From: Selenomonas sp. oral taxon 126
GTDB lineage: Bacteria; Bacillota; Negativicutes; Selenomonadales; Selenomonadaceae
Assembly: GCF_001683335.1 (NCBI RefSeq)
Contig: NZ_CP016201.1
Coordinates: 1,826,256 to 1,864,699 of the forward strand
Direction of reading: 5' to 3'
Length of the DNA: 38,444 nucleotides
The stretch's first letter is position 1. The number at the start of each line of letters is the position of its first letter. Below, one piece after another: positions 1 to 8,166 of the stretch. A program made the translations under genes and the position numbers. The notes under the pieces are model-generated. The model was not told the DNA's origin. It was given only the letters and a program-made list of their open reading frames with translations, and ran no database searches.

Positions 1-12
1 AAGAAAAAGTCT

Positions 13-783
13 ATGTTGGATGAGGAAAAGGCGGATGAACTGGAGGCGGGCGAAATCGAGTCAGAGGAAGAGCCGGACGAGGTGAATGCGGAGAGCAGCA
101 TCTACGACGGTTGTACCGATGAAGAATTGCTCGCACATATTCGCTCCTGTGAGGGTGATGAGGCACTCGATTATCTCATCAACAAATACCGTAATTTCGT
201 GCGCTCCAAAGCGCGCTCCTACTTTCTCATCGGTGCGGATCGCGAGGACATCGTACAGGAGGGCATGATCGGTTTCTTCAAGGCGATCCGCGATTACCGC
301 GAGGACAAGCTGTCCTCGTTCCGCGCCTTTGCCGAGCTCTGCGTGACGCGGCAGATCATCACGGCGATCAAGACGGCGACGCGGCAGAAGCACATCCCGC
401 TGAACTCCTACGTCTCGCTCAATAAGCCCATCTATGACGAGGACTCTGACCGCACGCTGCTCGACGTGCTCTCGGGCGCGCGGATCAGCGACCCCGAGGA
501 GCTCGTCATCAGTCACGAGGAATTCATCGACATCGAGCAGAAGATGGAGGAGATCCTGAGCGACCTCGAGTGGCGCGTGCTCATGAGCTATCTGGACGGC
601 AAGTCCTATCAGGAGATTGCCGTCGACCTGCACCGTCAGGTGAAATCCATAGACAATGCGCTCCAGCGCGTGAAGCGCAAGCTGGAGAAATATATGGAGT
701 CGCGCGGCGACGATCTCGACATCGGGACGGTTTACCGCGGGCTTACGACGATCAACCGCAGCGTGCGGACGTCGGAGGAATAG
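13..783 (+). CDS. sigH: RNA polymerase sigma factor SigH (sigma-70 family)
   Basis: Alternative sigma factor that directs RNA polymerase to a special promoter set. In Firmicutes SigH controls early sporulation and competence genes; in non-sporulating Negativicutes competence or stationary-phase roles are more likely (inference). Region 2 is visible at about residues 55-120 (YRNFVRSKARSYF, then DREDIVQEGMIGFFKAIRDY), and region 4 with its helix-turn-helix at about residues 185-230 (DGKSYQEIAVDLHRQVKSID). The acidic N-terminal stretch of about 40 residues is longer than usual for SigH. The frame is open to the left edge and no ribosome binding site is visible before this ATG, so the true start may lie outside the window. 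Family assignment is firm; the start is not. Confidence 0.85.
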   Translation: MLDEEKADELEAGEIESEEEPDEVNAESSIYDGCTDEELLAHIRSCEGDEALDYLINKYRNFVRSKARSYFLIGADREDIVQEGMIGFFKAIRDYREDKLSSFRAFAELCVTRQIITAIKTATRQKHIPLNSYVSLNKPIYDEDSDRTLLDVLSGARISDPEELVISHEEFIDIEQKMEEILSDLEWRVLMSYLDGKSYQEIAVDLHRQVKSIDNALQRVKRKLEKYMESRGDDLDIGTVYRGLTTINRSVRTSEE

Positions 784-805
784 AGGGGATAGACCCCTCT
801 TTTTT
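782..805 (+). terminator. Rho-independent terminator of sigH
   Basis: A 7-bp stem AGAGGGG/CCCCTCT with a 5-nt loop is followed by six T. It overlaps the sigH stop codon region, so sigH transcription should end before the hairpin repeat that follows. Confidence 0.85.
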
Positions 806-813
806 ATGAGGCT

Positions 814-983
814 TTAAGGAAGCACTGATAAAATGAAGTCCGTCAGATTGGCGCAGATTTTTTCGTCCGAACTAGGAGGCAAACCGGACGCATAGCAGAG
901 GCTATGTGGAGGATTTGCCGACGAAGTGCGGGCAAAAAAGATGCGTTAAGATGGCGGTGCTGAATTTATCAGTGCTTCCTTAA
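814..983 (+). repeat. Dispersed hairpin element, copy 1
   Basis: A 170-bp element bounded by a perfect 19-bp inverted repeat (TTAAGGAAGCACTGATAAA and its complement). Inside, further pairings are nested: GGCAAA/TTTGCC and an apical stem CATAGC/GCTATG with loop AGAG. The inner arms also match each other with small symmetrical mismatches, so the whole unit can fold as one long imperfect hairpin. Related copies lie at 24356-24523 (opposite strand), 36098-36266, and diverged at about 38019-38155. No transposase or conserved reading frame lies within it. Confidence 0.9.
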
Positions 984-1003
984 GCAGTAAAACCGTGTGA
1001 GTA

Positions 1004-1012
1004 TGATATAAT
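1004..1012 (+). promoter_or_regulatory. Extended -10 promoter of the VWA gene
   Basis: TGATATAAT is a TGN-TATAAT extended -10 element about 50 bp before the VWA start codon. No good -35 hexamer stands at normal spacing. The right end of hairpin element copy 1 lies only about 20 bp upstream, so the element abuts or supplies the upstream promoter DNA. Confidence 0.5.
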
Positions 1013-1060
1013 GTGATGCACAAATATTTTTTCATTTCTGTCGATAAAGGAGGTTGTATC

Positions 1061-1795
1061 ATGTGGAAGAAGATTCGATACGCTGTTGCCGTCTGCATCC
1101 TGTGCGTGCTGTGCGCGTCCACCGTCGCAGCGGAGGATGCTGCACCGACTGCAGTGCGCATGGAGAAGCCGGAGTACATCGAACTCGTGCTTGTCCTTGA
1201 TAAGAGCGGTTCCATGCAGGGACTCGAATCCGATACCATCGGCGGATTCAATTCCATGATCGAGAAGCAGAAGGAACTTGCGATTCCCGTACGTGTGACC
1301 GCCGTTCTGTTTAACGATGAGATGGATGTGCTCTATGCGCACAAGGATATCCGCTACGTGCGCCCCCTGACAGCGAAGGAGTACGAGGTGGGCGGCACAA
1401 CGGCGCTGCTCGACGCAGTGGGCAATACGATGCTCCGCGTGGAGCGCGAGCCGTCTGTCACGCGCGAGGGCACAAAGGTCATTTTCGTCATCATTACGGA
1501 CGGTCTCGAGAATGCGAGCACAGAGTTCTCCAAGGAGAAGATCAAGGAGATGATCTCTGACAAGCAGGAAATGGAGGGCTGGGACTTCATCTATCTCGGT
1601 GCGAACATTGACGCGGTGGAGGAGGCAGATGCCATCGGCGTGCAGCGGTCGAATGCCGTGACCTATCGGAACACAAAGAGCGGCGTCCGCGCGAACTACG
1701 ATGCTGTTGCTGCCTACGTCGAGGCAACGGCGGAAATGGGGTCTGCCGAATCGAGCGGCTGGCGCTCCCATGTGGAAGAGGATACGTCAAAATAA
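1061..1795 (+). CDS. Secreted von Willebrand factor A domain protein
   Basis: A 244-residue protein with an N-terminal signal peptide (MWKK, hydrophobic core, likely cleavage near AAEDA) followed by one VWA domain. The metal-ion-dependent adhesion site is complete: DKSGS at about residues 47-51, a threonine in GGTTALLD, and the aspartate of ITDGLEN. VWA domains bind protein partners through a divalent cation; the partner here is unknown. The start was chosen at 1061 because AAAGGAGG lies about 7 nt upstream; the in-frame upstream ATG at 1013 has no such site. It is flanked by terminator and promoter signals and appears to be transcribed alone. Its role outside the membrane is inferred only from the signal peptide. 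Confidence 0.85.
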   Translation: MWKKIRYAVAVCILCVLCASTVAAEDAAPTAVRMEKPEYIELVLVLDKSGSMQGLESDTIGGFNSMIEKQKELAIPVRVTAVLFNDEMDVLYAHKDIRYVRPLTAKEYEVGGTTALLDAVGNTMLRVEREPSVTREGTKVIFVIITDGLENASTEFSKEKIKEMISDKQEMEGWDFIYLGANIDAVEEADAIGVQRSNAVTYRNTKSGVRANYDAVAAYVEATAEMGSAESSGWRSHVEEDTSK

Positions 1796-1808
1796 GTGCG
1801 AGAGCCGA

Positions 1809-1837
1809 TTGACAATCTGCGCATAACGATGTATGCT
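1809..1837 (+). promoter_or_regulatory. Promoter of the riboswitch-cbiK unit
   Basis: TTGACA (1809-1814) and TATGCT (1832-1837) are separated by 17 bp, just upstream of the cobalamin riboswitch. A TATAAT at 1849-1854 is an alternative -10 but lacks a matching -35. Confidence 0.6.
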
Positions 1838-1864
1838 ATCTATGATGTTATAATTTAATCTTTA

Positions 1865-2040
1865 GGAGACAGGTGCGGCGTGTTGCCGCTTAATAGAGAA
1901 GCCGGATGAGCCGGCGCGGTCCCGCCACTGTGAGGGGAGCAAACCTGCAAGAATGTCACTGAGAGGAATGTCCTCTTGGGAAGGCGCAGGGGAGCGATGA
2001 ACCGAGCCAGGAGAACTGCCTGTTTGACAATCCACCGTGT
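1865..2040 (+). promoter_or_regulatory. Cobalamin (B12) riboswitch
   Basis: The conserved core is readable: the early AGGTGC segment, AGAGAAGCCGG leading to GCGGTCCCGCCACTGTGA, and a B12 box AGCCAGGAGAACTGCCTG at about 2006-2023. This class binds adenosylcobalamin or a related cobamide and normally lowers expression of the downstream gene. The gene behind it encodes a CbiK-type cobaltochelatase, which fits cobalt/B12 control. A hairpin and a terminator stem between it and the start codon form the likely expression platform. Confidence 0.93.
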
Positions 2041-2095
2041 GCCAAGGGCACAGACCTGCGAGCGACAGGAAGGGGATTCGTGAAGATGATTCACG

Positions 2096-2130
2096 AGGCT
2101 TTCTTGCTCTGGCAGGAAAGCCTTTATTTA
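2096..2130 (+). terminator. Terminator stem of the riboswitch expression platform
   Basis: GGCTTTC (2097-2103) pairs with GAAAGCC (2116-2122) and is followed by the T-rich tail TTTATTTAT, before the cbiK ribosome binding site. Its position suggests premature termination when the riboswitch binds cobalamin (inference). Confidence 0.65.
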
Positions 2131-2155
2131 TCTATATTTTATGGGAGGAATTCGG

Positions 2156-3187
2156 ATGAAGAATTGGAAGAAAATGCTGGTCGCATCCCTCGCGTGCTCG
2201 GCAGTCCTCGGCTTTTCGTACAGCCCGGCGGAGGCCTCGTATGAGCTGAACCCCGAGGTCAAGACGGCGACCCCCGCGCTCATGGAGGCATCGGAGATCG
2301 GCGTGCTCAAGTATGAGAACCCGCAGATGCAGAACTACACGAACAAGGATGCCATTGTTGTGATGAGCTTCGGCACGACGTTCAAGGAGACACGTGAGAA
2401 GACGATCGAGGCAACGGTGGATGCAATCAAGGCGGCGCATCCGGGCGTGAAGGTCGTGACGGCGTTTACCTCTCATATCATTATCGACCGCATTGAGAAG
2501 AACGAGGGCAAGAAGTATCCGACGCCCGAGGAGGCACTCGCGCAGCTCAAGGCGGACGGTTATTCCCGTGTGGCACTCGTTTCTCTCGATGTCATCCCGG
2601 GCATGGAATACTCCTATGTCAAGGCAGTCTTCCATGAGTACAAGGAGCAGTTCAAGACGATGACCTGCGGCACCTCCCTTATGTACTGGCAGGGGCAGGA
2701 GGATCAGCCGGATGACGTGGTGGAGTTCCTCCAGGCGGTTTCCAGCCAGTTCCCGAAACTGGCAAAGGGCGAGGCGCTGCTCCTGATGGCACATGGTACG
2801 CCGCATGTCTCGAACGCGTACTATTCCGTGATTCAGGCGAAGCTTGATGCGCTTGGATACAAGAATGTCTATGTCTACACGGTTGAGGGCTGGCCGAGCC
2901 TCGAGGATGTCATTCCGAAGCTCAAGGCAAACAAGATCAAGAATGTGACGCTCATGCCGATCATGATGGTTGCAGGCGATCATGCGCACAATGACATGGC
3001 AGGAAAAGATGCGGATTCGCACAAGAGCATTCTCGAAGGAGAGGGCTACAAGGTCGATACCTACATGCATGGCCTTGGCGAGAACAAGATGATCCGCGAC
3101 GTCTATGTGGAGCGTGCAAATGATGCATGGGATGCTCTGCAGGGCAAGAAGGATGCCGACGCGGATCATATCAAAGTGATGCACTAA
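2156..3187 (+). CDS. cbiK: Exported CbiK-type sirohydrochlorin cobaltochelatase
   Basis: CbiK inserts cobalt into sirohydrochlorin in the anaerobic B12 pathway. This 343-residue protein carries the family's metal-binding features: MAHGTPH at about residues 211-217, a glutamate in VEGWPS near 244, and AGDHAHND near 274-281. It starts with a clear signal peptide (MKNWKK, hydrophobic stretch, AEAS cleavage), so it should act outside the cytoplasm. Periplasmic CbiK relatives are known in Desulfovibrio. The start at 2156 is supported by GGGAGG about 7 nt upstream. It follows the cobalamin riboswitch and stands alone, with no other corrin genes beside it. It could be a true chelatase or a metal or haem-binding derivative; export makes the latter worth considering. 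Confidence 0.85.
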   Translation: MKNWKKMLVASLACSAVLGFSYSPAEASYELNPEVKTATPALMEASEIGVLKYENPQMQNYTNKDAIVVMSFGTTFKETREKTIEATVDAIKAAHPGVKVVTAFTSHIIIDRIEKNEGKKYPTPEEALAQLKADGYSRVALVSLDVIPGMEYSYVKAVFHEYKEQFKTMTCGTSLMYWQGQEDQPDDVVEFLQAVSSQFPKLAKGEALLLMAHGTPHVSNAYYSVIQAKLDALGYKNVYVYTVEGWPSLEDVIPKLKANKIKNVTLMPIMMVAGDHAHNDMAGKDADSHKSILEGEGYKVDTYMHGLGENKMIRDVYVERANDAWDALQGKKDADADHIKVMH

Positions 3188-3218
3188 GGGGAACACACAG
3201 CCGCAGCACTTGCGGTGC

Positions 3219-3265
3219 GGGTCTGCCGCAGAAGTCCAAGACTTCTGCGGCAGACCCTTTTCTTT
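3219..3265 (+). terminator. Strong terminator after cbiK
   Basis: A perfect 18-bp stem (3219-3236 with 3240-3257) closes a 3-nt loop, CAA, and is followed by TTTTCTTT. Confidence 0.9.
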
Positions 3266-3343
3266 GCCGAAATACCCTGCTATAATAGGTGGGCAGTATG
3301 AGTAGCAAGGACATAATGTCTTTGCGTGAAGGAGAGCGAAGAA

Positions 3344-4330
3344 ATGAAGATAGCAGTTGTCGGAACAGGGATGATTGCGCGCGAGGCGCTCACCGCCCTG
3401 CAGGAGGTGGAGGACGTCGAGGTTGTAACGATCTGCGCGCGTCCCCACAGCAGAGAGAAGGCGCGGGCACTTGCGCAGGAGTTCGGTGTGCCGCAGGTTT
3501 GGGCGGACTATGGGGCGATGCTCGCAGCGCATGAGGCGGACTTCGTCTATCTCGGCATCGTCAACAGCGTGCATTTTGACTATGCACGGCAGGCGATTGC
3601 GGCGGGCTGGCATGTTATCGTGGAAAAGCCCTTTACCTCGACGCTTGCGGAGGCGGAGGAGCTGATCGCGCGCGCACGCGCGGCGCATTGCTACCTGTTC
3701 GAGGCGGTAACGCCGCTTTTTCTTCCGAATTACATGGGGATATTGGAAACGCTGCCGCAGCTCGGACTCATCCGCCTCGTGCAGGCGAACTATTCGCAGT
3801 ATTCGAGCCGCTATGACCGCTATCTCGCACGCGATGTTGCGCCTGTATTCGATCCTGCGCTCTCGGGCGGGGCGCTCTACGATTTGAACGTCTACAATCT
3901 CGAACTCATTGTCTCCCTCTTTGGACGCCCGAAGTCTGCCATCTATGGGGCGAATGTCGGATTCAACGGCATCGACACCTCGGGCATCATGGCTCTGCGC
4001 TATGACGGCTTTGTCGCAACAGCGGCAGCGGCGAAGGACAGTGACAGTCCATCATTCTTCATGATACAGGGAGAGTCGGGCTGGATTCGCGCGGACGGCG
4101 CGCCGAATGAACTGCCCTCCTTTACGGTTGGTCTGCGTGGCAGTGAGCCCAAAACGTATGCGCTGAACCGATATGAGCATCGCATGGTGCACGAGTTCGA
4201 GGCAATGCAGGACATCTTCGCACGCAAGGATTATATGAGCGTGGAGGAGGGGATGCAGACATCGCGTGCCGTCATGGCGGTGATGGAGAAGGCGCGCCTC
4301 ATGGCGGGGATTCAGTTTCGGGCGGATTGA
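3344..4330 (+). CDS. Gfo/Idh/MocA family oxidoreductase
   Basis: A 328-residue NAD(P)-dependent dehydrogenase-like protein. The N-terminal Rossmann domain shows the dinucleotide loop VVGTGMIAREAL at residues 5-16, followed by the family's EKPFTST motif, whose lysine is usually catalytic, near residue 97. The C-terminal half is the mixed beta-sheet substrate domain (SGGALYDLNVYNLEL). The substrate cannot be read from the sequence; sugars, inositols and their derivatives are typical. The start at 3344 was preferred over GTG 3326 because AAGGAG precedes it at good spacing. A TATAAT at 3281-3286 may be the -10 element, without a clear -35. The next gene begins 5 nt downstream, suggesting co-transcription with the transporter genes. 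Confidence 0.85.
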   Translation: MKIAVVGTGMIAREALTALQEVEDVEVVTICARPHSREKARALAQEFGVPQVWADYGAMLAAHEADFVYLGIVNSVHFDYARQAIAAGWHVIVEKPFTSTLAEAEELIARARAAHCYLFEAVTPLFLPNYMGILETLPQLGLIRLVQANYSQYSSRYDRYLARDVAPVFDPALSGGALYDLNVYNLELIVSLFGRPKSAIYGANVGFNGIDTSGIMALRYDGFVATAAAAKDSDSPSFFMIQGESGWIRADGAPNELPSFTVGLRGSEPKTYALNRYEHRMVHEFEAMQDIFARKDYMSVEEGMQTSRAVMAVMEKARLMAGIQFRAD

Positions 4331-4335
4331 GAGCA

Positions 4336-5223
4336 ATGGAATCCATGATGATCGAGATGGAGGATCTCGTCAAGAAATTCCCGCATACGAATGCGGCGCA
4401 GAAAAAGGACTGGAAGACGGCGGTTGCGGGCGTGACCCTCTCCGTTCGGCACGGTGAGGTGTTCGGGCTGCTTGGCCCGAACGGCGCGGGCAAGACGACG
4501 ATCATCCGCATGCTGACGATGCAGACGCAGGCGACGAGCGGCGTGATACGCATCGGAGGGCAGGATATCCGACGTGACCCGCGTACTGTCAAAGAGATGA
4601 TTGGCGTTGTGCCGCAGCACGTGAATTTCGATCAGGAGCTGACGGTCTGGGACAATATGGAGCTGCACGCACGTCTGCATCATATGAGCGGCGCAGAGCG
4701 GGCGCAGCGCATTGAGGAACTGCTCGCAGAGATGGAGCTCTCGGAGGTGCGCAACGACAATGTGCGCCGCCTCTCTGGGGGGATGAAGCGGCGGCTCCTC
4801 ATTGCGCGCGCGCTGATCCACCGTCCGCAGGTGCTCTTCCTCGACGAGCCGACGGTTGCGCTCGACCCGCAGATACGCCGGCATATCTGGGATCTCGTGC
4901 GTGCGGTCGCAAAGAGCGGCGTGACAGTTCTCTTGACGACGCACTACATCGAGGAGGCAGAGGCGCTCTGTGACCGCGTGTCGATCATCAACAAGGGCGT
5001 GCTCGTCGATGTGCAGACGCCGCGCGCGTTCTGCGACGCCCTCGGTGCATTTGCTGTGGAGTGGGATGAGGAGAGCGGACGTGCCTATCGCTTCTTTCAC
5101 ACGCGCGAGGAGGCTCGTGCGCATGCGCGTGAGATCGAGGAGACGATGCAGCGCGTCCTTCTGCGCCCGACGAATCTCGAGGATGTCTTCATCGAGCTGA
5201 CGGGGCGAAAGGAGGGGCTCTGA
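4336..5223 (+). CDS. ABC transporter ATP-binding protein (ABC-2/DrrA type)
   Basis: Cytoplasmic ATPase subunit of an ABC-2 transporter, 295 residues. The motifs are complete and in order: Walker A GPNGAGKTT, Q-loop VVPQHVNFD, signature RLSGGMKRRL, Walker B VLFLDEPTVALD, and switch histidine TTHYIEEAE. The C-terminal extension after about residue 225 is typical of the drug and polysaccharide exporter branch. It overlaps the permease gene by one base, so the two form one transporter. The ATG at 4336 has only a weak purine-rich site before it; ATG 4345 or 4348 are alternatives. The exported substrate is unknown; lipid, drug or polysaccharide export are the family's usual roles. Confidence 0.9.
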   Translation: MESMMIEMEDLVKKFPHTNAAQKKDWKTAVAGVTLSVRHGEVFGLLGPNGAGKTTIIRMLTMQTQATSGVIRIGGQDIRRDPRTVKEMIGVVPQHVNFDQELTVWDNMELHARLHHMSGAERAQRIEELLAEMELSEVRNDNVRRLSGGMKRRLLIARALIHRPQVLFLDEPTVALDPQIRRHIWDLVRAVAKSGVTVLLTTHYIEEAEALCDRVSIINKGVLVDVQTPRAFCDALGAFAVEWDEESGRAYRFFHTREEARAHAREIEETMQRVLLRPTNLEDVFIELTGRKEGL

Positions 5224-5960
5224 TGCTGCGCGATATATGGACGGTGTTCTGGCGTGATTGGACAGTGCTGCGCAGGCGTCTCACGAAATACGTGCTGAGC
5301 CGCATGGTCTCGCCGCTCATGTTTCTCATTGCATTCGGCTGGGGTCTTGGGCGCAGCATTGACGTGGGCACGGGCTCGTATCTGGACTTTCTCGTACCGG
5401 GACTCCTCGCGATGAACTCCATGAACATCAGCTTCAACAGCATCATATCCGTGCACGCGGAGCGCGTCTATCACAAGAGTCTCGAGGAATATCTCATTGC
5501 GCCCATTCGTCCCGATGCGTTCGTCATCGGCAAGGTCGCGGGGGCTGTCGTGCGCGGGCTGATCTCATCGGCGATCATCATTGTGCTCAGCTATCTCTTT
5601 GGCGCGCATTTTACAATCACGCCGCTCTTTCTCCTCGTGCTCACGCTGAACTGCATGATCTTCGCGGAGATCGGCTTCCTAGCGGCAATGTATATCTCCA
5701 CCTATGAGGAGATGAGTCAGGTCAACCTCTACGTCCTGCTCCCGATGTCCTTCCTCTGCGGGACGTTCTTCTCGACGGCGGCACTGCCCGATCTCGTGCG
5801 CTGGCTTGTGGAGATCCTGCCGCTGACGCATACGAGTCACCTCCTGCGCAGCCTCGGAACAGCAGGGGAGTTCTCCCTGCTCTCACTCGCAGTGGTCGTA
5901 GGCTACGCCGCGCTCGGCATCGCAGCAGGGACGTGGAAGTTCCGTCGATTGACGGATTAG
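5223..5960 (+). CDS. ABC-2 type transporter permease
   Basis: Integral membrane partner of the preceding ATPase, 245 residues with about six hydrophobic segments, for example residues 28-46, 100-122, 130-155 and 160-185. The amphipathic N-terminus (RDIWTVFWRDW) and the conserved stretch around FFSTAALPDLVRWL, just before the last loop, are typical of the NodJ/DrrB-like ABC-2 family. Its ATG overlaps the ATPase stop codon (ATGA arrangement), implying translational coupling. Neither subunit has a domain that reveals the cargo. Confidence 0.88.
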   Translation: MLRDIWTVFWRDWTVLRRRLTKYVLSRMVSPLMFLIAFGWGLGRSIDVGTGSYLDFLVPGLLAMNSMNISFNSIISVHAERVYHKSLEEYLIAPIRPDAFVIGKVAGAVVRGLISSAIIIVLSYLFGAHFTITPLFLLVLTLNCMIFAEIGFLAAMYISTYEEMSQVNLYVLLPMSFLCGTFFSTAALPDLVRWLVEILPLTHTSHLLRSLGTAGEFSLLSLAVVVGYAALGIAAGTWKFRRLTD

Positions 5961-5973
5961 GAAAAGGATCATC

Positions 5974-6795
5974 ATGCTCAGGCATATCTTTCATCACAGG
6001 GGGGCAGCGGAGGGCTGCGCGCATTTCTGCTGCACCAAAATCGAAGACTTCGGCGTCTCCTTTGGGACGTTCGAAGTCTTTTCGCATGTCAATCTGCATT
6101 TTCACTGCGGTGAGCTGACCGCCATCATCGGTGCGAACGGCGCGGGCAAGAGCACCCTCCTGCGCGCCCTCCTCGGCGAGGTTGCGCACACGGGCAGTCT
6201 GCGCTTCGTCGACGCGGAGGATCGCCATATACGCCCTGTCATCGGCTATGTACCGCAGTATCTGCGCCTCGATCTGACGGCACCGACAACGGTGCTCGAC
6301 CTCTTCATGGCGTGTGTGACCACGCGTCCCGTCTGGCTCTTTCCCGCGCGCCGCTACCGTGCACGCGTCACCGAAAAACTTGCGCGCGTGCGTGCGGAGC
6401 ATCTGATCGACCGCCGCCTCGGCGCACTCTCGGGCGGTGAGCTGCAGCGCGTCCTGCTCGCGCTCGCACTCGATCCCATGCCGAACCTCCTGCTCCTCGA
6501 CGAGCCGGTCTCGGGCGTCGATCAGAGCGGACTCGCACTCTTCTATGACATCGTGGGACAGTTGCGCGCACAGGAGGATCTTGCAATCCTCCTCATCTCA
6601 CACGATCTCGGCATGGTTGCACGCCATGCGGACAAGGTCGTCCTCATGGATCACGGGATTGCGGCGGCGGGAACGTCGAGCGAGGTCTTTGCAAGCCCTC
6701 ACATGGAGCGCATCTTTGGCATCCTGCCCGATCTCAGTCATCTCAAGAGGCGTGCCGAGGAGCATGGGGGAGAGGGGGATGCGGCATGGAACTGA
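5974..6795 (+). CDS. Metal ABC transporter ATP-binding protein (ZnuC/MntB-like)
   Basis: ATPase of a zinc/manganese-type importer, 273 residues. Walker A is GANGAGKST, the Q-loop GYVPQYL, the signature ALSGGELQRV, Walker B LLLLDEPVSGVD, and the switch histidine ISHDLGM. The first 21 residues are unusual for the family: they contain four histidines and three cysteines (HIFHH and CAHFCC), which could bind metal before the ATPase core (inference). GGAAAAGGA precedes the start. The gene follows the ABC-2 permease by 13 nt and overlaps the next permease by 10 nt. Which metal is moved cannot be told, because no substrate-binding protein is encoded nearby. Confidence 0.87.
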   Translation: MLRHIFHHRGAAEGCAHFCCTKIEDFGVSFGTFEVFSHVNLHFHCGELTAIIGANGAGKSTLLRALLGEVAHTGSLRFVDAEDRHIRPVIGYVPQYLRLDLTAPTTVLDLFMACVTTRPVWLFPARRYRARVTEKLARVRAEHLIDRRLGALSGGELQRVLLALALDPMPNLLLLDEPVSGVDQSGLALFYDIVGQLRAQEDLAILLISHDLGMVARHADKVVLMDHGIAAAGTSSEVFASPHMERIFGILPDLSHLKRRAEEHGGEGDAAWN

Positions 6796-7628
6796 TCTAC
6801 GGAGCAATGGATGCACTCCTGCCGTTTGCGTGGATGGAGTATACCTTCATGAAGAACGCGCTGCTCGCGATTATCCTCATGACGCCGCTCTTTGGGCTGC
6901 TCTCGACGATGGTGGTCTCAAGCCGCATGGCGTTCTTCTCGGACTCGCTCGGGCATGGCGCGTTCACGGGCATCGCCATCGGTGCGCTTGTCGGCGTATT
7001 TGCACCGCTCACATCTCTCATCCTCTTTTCGATTGCATTTGCTCTCCTCATCACCTACATCAAGCATCGCACAGCGGCGTCGGCGGATACGGTCATCGGC
7101 GTGTTCTCCTCGACGGCGATTGCGGTCGGACTTATGATAATGAGCCACGGCGGAGGCTTTTCAAAATTTTCTCCGCTCCTCATCGGAGACATCCTGAGCA
7201 TTACCCCCGCCGATCTCGCGGGGCTGCTCGCCGTCGATGCCGTCGTCTTCGTCGGCTGGATGCTGCTCTTCAACCGCCTGCTCCTGCTCTCGGTGAATGC
7301 GTCGCTCGCGCGCAGCCGCAACATTTCCATCTTTGCCGTGGAGGCTATCTTCGCTGCGCTGCTCGCCGTTGTCGTCGCCGTGAGCATCCAGTGGGTCGGC
7401 ATCCTCATCATCAACGCGCTGCTCGTCCTGCCGGGGGCAGCCGCACGCAATCTCGCGGGGAGTGTCAAGGCATATCATTTCCTGTCGGTTGTCATTGCGT
7501 TCTTCTCAGGGCTTATCGGGCTCTTTGCAGCGTACTATCTCGGCATTGCGGCGGGTGCGGCAATCGTGGCGGCAGCGGCGCTCATCTTTTTTCTCTCGCT
7601 CGCCCTGCGCACGCGTTTTCGCCGCTGA
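6786..7628 (+). CDS. Metal ABC transporter permease (ZnuB/MntC family)
   Basis: ABC-3 family membrane subunit of 280 residues with eight or nine hydrophobic segments. Family hallmarks are FFSDSLGHGAFTGIAIG at about residues 49-65, where DSLGHGAF contacts the ATPase and metal path, and LLVLPGAAARNLA near residues 216-228. It pairs with the upstream ZnuC-like ATPase, whose stop it overlaps. The cognate metal-binding lipoprotein (ZnuA/MntA) is absent here, so it must be encoded elsewhere, or the pair works with another receptor. The gene ends the run that began with the oxidoreductase. Confidence 0.88.
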   Translation: MELIYGAMDALLPFAWMEYTFMKNALLAIILMTPLFGLLSTMVVSSRMAFFSDSLGHGAFTGIAIGALVGVFAPLTSLILFSIAFALLITYIKHRTAASADTVIGVFSSTAIAVGLMIMSHGGGFSKFSPLLIGDILSITPADLAGLLAVDAVVFVGWMLLFNRLLLLSVNASLARSRNISIFAVEAIFAALLAVVVAVSIQWVGILIINALLVLPGAAARNLAGSVKAYHFLSVVIAFFSGLIGLFAAYYLGIAAGAAIVAAAALIFFLSLALRTRFRR

Positions 7629-7702
7629 CGCACTATTTTTTTTCAGCGATCTATGCTAGAATGAAAGAGAATATTGTGAAGTTTGATGAGGAGGGCGTTT
7701 CC

Positions 7703-8155
7703 ATGAATATCACGATTGGCAGCGACCACGGGGCGGTGGATCTTAAAGAAGAGGTCAAGATGGTGCTCCACGAGTTCAGCGATGTGCGTGTAAAGGATGT
7801 CGGCACATTCGGCAAGGAGGCAGTCGACTATCCCGACATCGCGGAGAAGGTCTGCGCCGATGTCGTCTCGGGCAAGGCAGATCGCGGCATTGTGCTCTGC
7901 GGCACGGGGCTTGGCATCTCGATTGCAGCGAACAAGATCAAGGGAATCCGCGCAGCACTTTGTGCCGATGTCTATACGGCAATTATGTCGCGGAAGCACA
8001 ATGATGCAAATGTCCTTGCTCTCGGCGGACGCGTGACGGGCTTCGGCCCTGCGGGCGAGATTGTGCGCGCGTGGGTGCGCACGGAGTTCGAGGGCGGGCG
8101 CCATGCGCGCCGCGTTGAAAAAATGATGGCGCTGGAAGATCATAAAAACGGCTAA
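7703..8155 (+). CDS. rpiB: Ribose-5-phosphate isomerase B
   Basis: Interconverts ribose 5-phosphate and ribulose 5-phosphate in the pentose phosphate pathway. The 150-residue length fits the RpiB/LacAB family. Visible active-site features are SDHGA (D8, H9), the catalytic cysteine in LCGTGLG (C66), the phosphate-binding GTGLGIS loop, and H99/N100 in [10 protein letters not shown]. The start at 7703 is preceded by GAGGAGGG; an in-frame ATG at 7661 lacks such a site. It is followed at 11 nt by glyA and then upp, the same order as ywlF-glyA-upp in Bacillus subtilis, which supports the assignment and an operon. Confidence 0.95.
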   Translation: MNITIGSDHGAVDLKEEVKMVLHEFSDVRVKDVGTFGKEAVDYPDIAEKVCADVVSGKADRGIVLCGTGLGISIAANKIKGIRAALCADVYTAIMSRKHNDANVLALGGRVTGFGPAGEIVRAWVRTEFEGGRHARRVEKMMALEDHKNG

Positions 8156-8166
8156 GGAGAGTTTCT

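Noticed and set aside
2132-3688. 518-codon frame antisense to cbiK and the oxidoreductase
   Set aside because: Spans two recognised genes and the strong terminator between them; no motif or ribosome binding site.
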